Both the position numbers and the translations under genes were made by a program. Of a stretch of 55,530 nucleotides of DNA, positions 50,366 to 55,530 are shown piece by piece. Each line of letters opens with the position of its first letter. Position 1 is the stretch's first letter. Under the pieces are notes generated by a model. That model saw only the letters and a list, made by a program, of their open reading frames with translations. It had not been told where the DNA came from and did not search any database. This DNA comes from JAFDZO01 sp038225955 (lineage in GTDB: Bacteria; Bacteroidota; Ignavibacteria; Tepidaquicellales; Tepidaquicellaceae): contig JBBRQV010000003.1 in the NCBI GenBank assembly GCA_038225955.1, forward strand, positions 1 through 55,530. Reading direction: 5' to 3'.

Positions 50366-50680
50366 TTAAGCTTTAGGTTTTTTCTTGAACATCTCAAGCA
50401 TTCTATCAGTTACAACAAATCCACCAACAACATTAAGTGTGCCGAGTATCACCGCAATAAATCCGAGTATAAGAGATAAATAATCATTGCTGTCTGCAAG
50501 TCCCATTACAATCACTGCGCCTACGATAACAACTCCGTGAATTGCATTTGCGCCGGACATCAATGGCGTATGAAGAATGGAAGGCACTTTAGAAATAACT
50601 TCTATCCCTAAAAAAATAGAAAGTATAAGAATGTAAAATATCCTTATGTTTTCACCTATGAAAGAAATTATTGTTTCCAT
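50366..50680 (-). CDS. pntAB: NAD(P) transhydrogenase subunit alpha, membrane part
   Basis: 104 residues with three hydrophobic helices: IFYILILSIFLGIEVIS, HTPLMSGANAIHGVVIVGAV and YLSLILGFIAVILGTLNVVG. The LMSGANAIHG block is diagnostic of the alpha-chain membrane segment. In E. coli this segment is fused to the NAD domain; the separate form is common elsewhere. It lies 10 bases before pntB and 27 after pntAA. Confidence 0.93.
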   Translation of the reverse strand: METIISFIGENIRIFYILILSIFLGIEVISKVPSILHTPLMSGANAIHGVVIVGAVIVMGLADSNDYLSLILGFIAVILGTLNVVGGFVVTDRMLEMFKKKPKA

Positions 50681-50707
50681 AAAATTATTTTCTGTCTATT
50701 TCTTAAT

Positions 50708-51811
50708 TTATTTCTTTAGGAAATTTTCACCGTTGTGAGTTACACACATTCCTTTAATTATATCGTCATCAAAATTTATATCTATGTTACCGTCTTTTAT
50801 TAAAATTTTAAGAAGAGATAAAGCATTTTTCCCGAACATCTTACTTGCATCAGCCGGCATTGTAGAAGGGAGATTTGAATTCCCGATTATTGTAATGCCG
50901 TTGTAATTTATCATTTCGTTATCCTTAGTCATTTCGCAGTTACCGCCTGAGGATGAAGCTAAGTCAACTATAAGTGAACCCTTCCTCATGTTATCAAGAG
51001 TGTTTTTTGTAATAAGTATCGGAGCTTTTCTTCCGGGGATTTGCGCCGTTGTTACAATTACATCTGACATCAATGCGTGCTTCTGTATTAATTCACCTTG
51101 CTTCTGTTTATAATCTTCGGTTTGCTCTACTGCATAGCCGCCAGCTTTTGATGCATCGGCAGCACCTTCAACTTCAACAAACTTTGCTCCTAAGCTTTTT
51201 ACTTCTTCTTTTACAGCAGGTCTTGTATCGAACGCTTCCACCACTCCGCCTAATCTTCTTGCAGTCGCAATAGCCATAAGCCCTGCTACACCTGCGCCGA
51301 GTATTAAAATTTTTGCAGGAGGAATGCTTCCTGCTGCCGTTGTAAGCATCGGGAAAAATTTTGGAAGATTTGCTGCTGCAAGCAAAACTGCTTTGTACCC
51401 TGCAATTGTTGCCTGTGAAGAAAGTACGTCCATTGTCTGTGCGCGTGACGTGCGCGGAATCATTTCAAAACTTAAGCCTGTAATTTTCTTTGCAGCAAGT
51501 TTTTCAGTTGTACTTGGATTTACGAGCGGATGAAAAAAAGAAATCACAGTTTGTCCTTCTCTCAGGTTTTGTATTTCTTCGTCTGAAGGAGGATTTATTT
51601 GAAGTAAAATATCTGCTTTTCTTAATAGTTCGTAACGGGAAACTATTTCTGCACCAACAGATGCATACATATCGTCGCTTGCGTAGGCTCTTTCGCCTGC
51701 GCCTTTTTCAACTAAGACTTGTAGATTTAATTTTTTTATTTGGTCAATTAATTCAGGAAGGACAGATACTCTGTTATCGAATTGCGGTTCTTTTGTAATC
51801 CCTAGAATCAT
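50708..51811 (-). CDS. pntAA: NAD(P) transhydrogenase subunit alpha, NAD(H)-binding part
   Basis: 367 residues, similar to alanine dehydrogenase and forming domain I of transhydrogenase. It has GITKEPQFDNRVSVLPE, VEKGAGERAYASDDMYASVG, PRTSRAQTMDVLSSQATIAG, the NAD Rossmann motif KILILGAGVAGLMAIATARR, and ALMSDVIVTTAQIPGRKAPI. It binds NAD(H) on the cytoplasmic side. It heads the operon; the malQ-like gene ends 53 bases before its start in the same orientation. Confidence 0.95.
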   Translation of the reverse strand: MILGITKEPQFDNRVSVLPELIDQIKKLNLQVLVEKGAGERAYASDDMYASVGAEIVSRYELLRKADILLQINPPSDEEIQNLREGQTVISFFHPLVNPSTTEKLAAKKITGLSFEMIPRTSRAQTMDVLSSQATIAGYKAVLLAAANLPKFFPMLTTAAGSIPPAKILILGAGVAGLMAIATARRLGGVVEAFDTRPAVKEEVKSLGAKFVEVEGAADASKAGGYAVEQTEDYKQKQGELIQKHALMSDVIVTTAQIPGRKAPILITKNTLDNMRKGSLIVDLASSSGGNCEMTKDNEMINYNGITIIGNSNLPSTMPADASKMFGKNALSLLKILIKDGNIDINFDDDIIKGMCVTHNGENFLKK

Positions 51812-51864
51812 ATCTTATGAAAATAACTCATAATTTTACGAATAAAAATGTAATTTTTTTAAAT

Positions 51865-53697
51865 TCAAACCCGCTCCGTCTTAAGATTTATTTCTTTTAT
51901 TGATTGGTGAACTTTACTTTTCATTAATTTTCCCAATGAGAAAGGCATTCTCAATCTCCAGTTGCCATCCGACATTAAGCCGGGGTAATTTATTCTGCTT
52001 TCACGAAGTTCTTTATTATTAAAAACGTCAGGGTGAAGATTTAAATATTCCTGCAGCAGCTGTATCGAAAAAATTGACGAACTGTAGCTTACTGCTTCAA
52101 GAGTTTTTCTGATGATATTTATATTCAATTCTGTTTTTTTCTCTTCACAGCCAATCATCTTAAGAAATTTTTCTTTCTCGCCATAGGAGCTCAAATAAAT
52201 ATCAATGAAATTCCATGCTTCATTCCACTGGAGTTTTAATATACCCGTTAATACAAAAACATTGCTTATTTCTTTTTTCCAGCAAAGCTTAGTCTCCGTA
52301 CATTTTTCTTTATCAAAAAATATTTGAATGATTCTTTTTATGCTTTGGTCTGAATAATTTTTATTATTACATATTTGAGTGAAAGCCTCTCTATCCACCA
52401 TGCCTGCTTCGTTTTCATACCAGTCGCAGAGTGTGCTAGAGTCGTGTGTTGAAATCATTGCAGCAGAGTTTACCCTGTACTTGAAAGGATTTACAAAATC
52501 ATAATTTCCGCTGTACTCTCTCATCCATCGCATCACATCGGTACCGGGTATTCCGTACTTTTCCAGAACTTTGTACGAAACATCAGGCACCGTTCCTAAA
52601 TCTTCGGCAACGGGCATCATTTCATTTCCGCTCGTCATAGCATTAATAATTTTCTCTGCCTGCTCAACCCATTTGCTTTCATCTTCAGGATAAAATTTTC
52701 CTTTCACTCCGCCAAATTCTTCGGGAGTATTTTTATCAATAGTCCAAACGCGGAATAATCCGACGAAGTGATCTATCCTATATAAATCATAAAAATTAGC
52801 TGCATATTTTAACCGTTCCTTTAAATATTCATATTTATCTTTTTCGATTACTTCCCAGTTATAAACGGGCATTCCCCATCGCTGACCTTTGGCGAAATAC
52901 ATATCGGGCGGCGCGCCGGAGAGCTTATCCATTTTAAAATATTCTTTCTTCTGAAAGCACCACACGTCGGCGCTATCTCTTGAAACAAGGAAAGGAATAT
53001 CTCCCATCAGTAAAACATTTTTCTCTTTAGCGTATTTTTTTACCTCTGAAAATTGTTCGTGCAGTTGCCATTGAAGCCAAATGAAAAACAAAATCCTTTG
53101 TTTATGCTCATCCTGAATTTTTAATAACTCTTTTGTATCGCCGTTTTTATGCTTTGGCTGCCAGTCTTCAAATCCCTGCATTCGATTAATTTCTTTCAGG
53201 ACTTTATATAACGCATAATGCTTCAGCCAGAAAATATTTTTTTTTCTGAAGTTTTTAAATTCATCGTTATCGATAAAATCATTTTGAAATATTTTCCATA
53301 GAAGATTTATCTTTTCATCTTTGATTCTATAATTAACTCTCGCATTACTCTTTGGAAATTTTGTTTTGAGTCTTTTTATATCGGACGAATATTTTTGAAT
53401 CTCAATATTTTTTAAATCACTTATGCGAAGATACATCGGTTCGAGAGCAAATGTGCTGATTGAATTATAAGGCGAGTGGTCGTAGCCTGTCTCGTTCATG
53501 GGTAAAAGCTGTATAATGCTGAGCTTTGCCTTTTCGCACCAGTTGATAATAATTTTCAAATCCGGAATTTCACCGATGCCCGTGCTTTTTCCTGAATATA
53601 AATAAAAAAGCGGCAGAGCTATTCCCGCTCTCCGCTTAATGCCGATTTTAGCCCATTTGTCTGCGGTCTTAGAGGTGTAAAATGAATCGTAAGCCAA
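51865..53697 (-). CDS. malQ: 4-alpha-glucanotransferase (GH77)
   Basis: 610 residues. The GH77 barrel begins RRAGIALPLFYLYSGKSTGIG and contains IIQLLPMNETGYDHSPYNSI, WGMPVYNWE, the nucleophile region YRIDHFVGLFRVW, the acid/base AEDLGTVPD, and the transition-state Asp in ISTHDSSTLCDWYENEAG. The enzyme rearranges alpha-1,4-glucans in glycogen or maltodextrin metabolism. The start is TTG at 53697 (MAYDSFYTSKTADKW). The GH57 gene is 60 bases upstream in the same orientation, so a shared glucan function is likely. Confidence 0.92.
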   Translation of the reverse strand: MAYDSFYTSKTADKWAKIGIKRRAGIALPLFYLYSGKSTGIGEIPDLKIIINWCEKAKLSIIQLLPMNETGYDHSPYNSISTFALEPMYLRISDLKNIEIQKYSSDIKRLKTKFPKSNARVNYRIKDEKINLLWKIFQNDFIDNDEFKNFRKKNIFWLKHYALYKVLKEINRMQGFEDWQPKHKNGDTKELLKIQDEHKQRILFFIWLQWQLHEQFSEVKKYAKEKNVLLMGDIPFLVSRDSADVWCFQKKEYFKMDKLSGAPPDMYFAKGQRWGMPVYNWEVIEKDKYEYLKERLKYAANFYDLYRIDHFVGLFRVWTIDKNTPEEFGGVKGKFYPEDESKWVEQAEKIINAMTSGNEMMPVAEDLGTVPDVSYKVLEKYGIPGTDVMRWMREYSGNYDFVNPFKYRVNSAAMISTHDSSTLCDWYENEAGMVDREAFTQICNNKNYSDQSIKRIIQIFFDKEKCTETKLCWKKEISNVFVLTGILKLQWNEAWNFIDIYLSSYGEKEKFLKMIGCEEKKTELNINIIRKTLEAVSYSSSIFSIQLLQEYLNLHPDVFNNKELRESRINYPGLMSDGNWRLRMPFSLGKLMKSKVHQSIKEINLKTERV

Positions 53698-53757
53698 TAT
53701 CAGTAAGTTTACTTATGAATTAAGTATGAAATTTTCGTAAAAAATTATATAATACAA

Positions 53758-55311
53758 TTATATAATTCCTTTGAAGAAATCGAATTTAGTTTTTCCTGCC
53801 AGCGGTTTTATTTCCTCTAAATACATCTCTGCTGCATCAGGATATTTTTTATCGTTAGGAATTGCTGCCTTCAGCATATCAAGAAAATGCGGTTCGTAAT
53901 CATTGCCTGTAATGTCTCTTATATACTCTAATGCTCTGCATGCATATTTTAAAATCTGCATTGCTTCAAGTCCTGCAATATCTGCAAAGAACCATCCGCA
54001 GCTAGAAAACATAAGCAGAGAATATTTTTCCATTTCAAGAAGTTTTAATACAAGCTCAATGCTGTCTTTCTCCACGTTAACTCTTCCGTGTCTTGCAAAA
54101 AATTTAATTATATTGTGGTGACTTCGCTCGTGCATTATATCTATGTATTCGTTCCGCGCATTCCATACATCCTTAAGATACTTGCTTCCCTCGGTTTCAA
54201 AAACTTTTGCGCATTCGTCACGCAGCCAGTTCAAAGAATTTCTTAACGGAGTTCTCCATTTCTGATTCCACCCTGCTTCCCCTCCGGTAGTATCGCCGCA
54301 GTCTTCCTTCCATCGTTTCACTCCGTGTCCGCAGCTCCATGATGTTCCAAGTCCTTCGGGACCTTTTTTAATTTTTACTTCCCACTTAGGCATGTGAGCC
54401 TTCAGGTATTCGGCGTAGTTACAGACTTTATATCCGTTTTGCGGAGCTAAATCTGTGAGTGTATATGCAATTGTTCTATCTGCAAATTTTTTATGATGTC
54501 CGAATGTTTCTCCGTCTGTCCCAATGCTTACTAACTGAGGCTGCTCTGGATTTGCATTGCGGGAAATATTTATTCTTTCGATTAGCTTTCCAGCATCACT
54601 CAGTATATCTTCAAATGCAATTGTCTTTGATAACGGTCCGTCATAGAAAAAAATATCAATGTGTTTTTTATGGTTAATCTGTGAGTAGCACCGGTAAGGT
54701 TTTTTTGTATCAATATTGTTATGAGAAACATCTGTCCATTTTCTTTCATTAAATCCACGGACACATTCAGCCTGGCCAGCATCAAGTATAATATATTTTA
54801 TTCCTTCGTGGATAAGTACTTCTATAGTTTCCTGGTCGCAGGCAGTCTCTGCAAGCCACATGCCTTCAGTCTTCCTATGAAAATTAAGCTCAAAGTATCT
54901 TGCTCCCCATTTTACCTGTGTGATTTTATCACGAAGATTTGCAAGCGGCATTATAATGTGATTATAAACCTGGGCGATTGCATTGCCGTGACCGTTATGG
55001 CGTTCGACACTTTTTTTATCGGCATCTATAATTCTGAAATAAAGATTATGGTGCTTTTCTTTTATCCAGTTTAAAAGTGTTGGCCCGAAATTAAAATTTA
55101 AATACTCGTAATTATTTACTTCGCGAATAAGCTGATTGTAATTGGCATAAATACCTGCTTCGGAGTTTGGCAAATAACACTCTGCATAAATTCTTTCATT
55201 CCAGTTTGGGTAAGGGGCAGCGCTAGGCTCGTTATCAATTTCGTTTGTCCATGGATTCTCGCGTGGGGGTTGATAAAAGTGCCCGTGGATACATAAATAA
55301 TTTTCTGACAT
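53758..55311 (-). CDS. GH57-family glycoside hydrolase with DUF3536-like C-terminal part
   Basis: 517 residues. The catalytic barrel begins LCIHGHFYQPPRENPWTNEI, has the nucleophile region KTEGMWLAETACD (Glu), and the acid/base Asp in SIGTDGETFGHHKKFADRTI. Then come SWSCGHGVKRWKEDCGDTTG and the helical end (ARHGRVNVEKDSIELVLKLL), typical of DUF3536 proteins. GH57 enzymes act on alpha-glucans (amylase, branching or amylopullulanase types); the exact activity is not clear. It is shorter than many members with this combination, so the C-terminal domain may be reduced. It is followed by malQ. Confidence 0.88.
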   Translation of the reverse strand: MSENYLCIHGHFYQPPRENPWTNEIDNEPSAAPYPNWNERIYAECYLPNSEAGIYANYNQLIREVNNYEYLNFNFGPTLLNWIKEKHHNLYFRIIDADKKSVERHNGHGNAIAQVYNHIIMPLANLRDKITQVKWGARYFELNFHRKTEGMWLAETACDQETIEVLIHEGIKYIILDAGQAECVRGFNERKWTDVSHNNIDTKKPYRCYSQINHKKHIDIFFYDGPLSKTIAFEDILSDAGKLIERINISRNANPEQPQLVSIGTDGETFGHHKKFADRTIAYTLTDLAPQNGYKVCNYAEYLKAHMPKWEVKIKKGPEGLGTSWSCGHGVKRWKEDCGDTTGGEAGWNQKWRTPLRNSLNWLRDECAKVFETEGSKYLKDVWNARNEYIDIMHERSHHNIIKFFARHGRVNVEKDSIELVLKLLEMEKYSLLMFSSCGWFFADIAGLEAMQILKYACRALEYIRDITGNDYEPHFLDMLKAAIPNDKKYPDAAEMYLEEIKPLAGKTKFDFFKGII

Positions 55312-55347
55312 CTATTTTATTTCTGTCTAAGTTTTTTTAAAATTGTC

Positions 55348-55530
55348 TTACTCGTTTTCTTCGGGCAATATTTCTTTAGTATCGTTTTTTATTTCTTCTT
55401 TTACTTCTTCTTTTACTTCTTCTTTTGCTTCTCCATTTATTTCTTCTGTTGCATCTGCAATCGTTTCATTCACTGCCCGTTCTGGTTCTTCCACTTCATG
55501 AATAAAAATATTTACAGCTAATGGGGGAAG
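55348..55530 (-). CDS. C-terminal tail of a further protein (5' part outside the window)
   Basis: The minus-strand frame is open from the window edge to TAA at 55348-55350 (60 codons). The visible end starts LPPLAVNIFIHEVEEPE and finishes in an acidic Lys/Glu repeat tail (EEVKEEVKEEIKNDTKEI, then LPEENE). The identity of the main part cannot be read here. The stop is 36 bases before the GH57 start, so the gene probably belongs to the glucan operon. Confidence 0.65.
   Translation of the reverse strand, partial: LPPLAVNIFIHEVEEPERAVNETIADATEEINGEAKEEVKEEVKEEIKNDTKEILPEENE
55393..55428. repeat. Three tandem 12-base units in the tail of the last gene
   Basis: TTCTTCTTTTAC occurs twice and TTCTTCTTTTGC once, head to tail. 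On the coding strand these encode the Glu-Glu-Val/Ala-Lys repeats of the acidic tail, and the number of units may vary between strains. Confidence 0.8.

Noticed and set aside
1..55530. tRNA, rRNA, prophage or insertion-sequence genes
   Set aside because: I saw no T-loop consensus with matching acceptor stem, no rRNA signature and no transposase, integrase or phage structural protein in any frame.

Overview
The window is AT-rich bacterial chromosome, most likely from the Ignavibacteria/Bacteroidota-Chlorobiota side of the tree. Two secreted proteins end in the type IX secretion (T9SS) sorting domain in its Ignavibacteria-like form (YPNPFNPxTxI ... G.Y...). Several promoters carry the Bacteroidota-type -7 element TAnnTTTG, and Shine-Dalgarno sequences are scarce. 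I see no rRNA, tRNA, prophage, insertion sequence or CRISPR array. It reads as a normal chromosomal region with one candidate regulatory system and one candidate glycan pathway.

Layout. 1-3.6 kb: tail of a T9SS exported protein, a YciO/TsaC-type protein, a lipoprotein and a TPR protein. 3.7-9.3 kb (minus): a tight operon of membrane MutS-like ATPase, TPR histidine kinase, TrmO, DinB-like protein and DUF3667 protein. 9.3-16.2 kb: HI0933-type flavoprotein, a frameshifted dehydrogenase-like gene, a lone nuoJ (minus), a TPR protein, trxB, hmgA and a VOC protein. 16.3-19.3 kb: YciI, a degenerate receiver protein, 690 bases of non-coding DNA with elaborate hairpins, and a lone nuoG. 19.4-25.5 kb (minus): Nudix-like protein, two peptidases (M3, M29) and typA.

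25.9-30.1 kb is the most interesting part. A promoter with both Bacteroidota elements is followed by a 34-codon leader ORF, an antiterminator arm inside that ORF, a strong intrinsic terminator, and then two genes for a heterodimeric ABC exporter. The exporter has the asymmetric ATP sites of the BmrCD/TM287-288 type. The arrangement matches ribosome-mediated attenuation as known for Bacillus subtilis bmrB-bmrCD, here in an unrelated phylum and with an unrelated peptide.

30.1-35.4 kb: methyltransferase, rsgA, dnaG and a second T9SS protein built of YCF48-like repeats. 35.8-44.9 kb: a nine-kb plus-strand cluster of glycosyltransferase-like protein, SpsF-type cytidylyltransferase, split transketolase, class III aminotransferase, SDR and NeuB-type synthase. 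These look like the parts for making, aminating, CMP-activating and transferring an unusual keto-sugar. A TPR histidine kinase sits between the two transketolase halves. 44.9-49 kb: helical-repeat protein, streptothricin-acetyltransferase-like GNAT, multi-zinc-ribbon protein and sterol-desaturase-family hydroxylase. 49-55.5 kb (minus): split proton-translocating transhydrogenase (pntAA-pntAB-pntB), GH77 4-alpha-glucanotransferase, a GH57 enzyme, and the acidic tail of a further gene.

Intergenic DNA holds several families of short dispersed palindromic repeats: CCCCTCC hairpins, CACAGAT/ATCTGTG elements, CCCG..CGGGACAGG units and one 108-base four-way-junction element. All functional statements are from reading motifs by eye. 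No database search was run.
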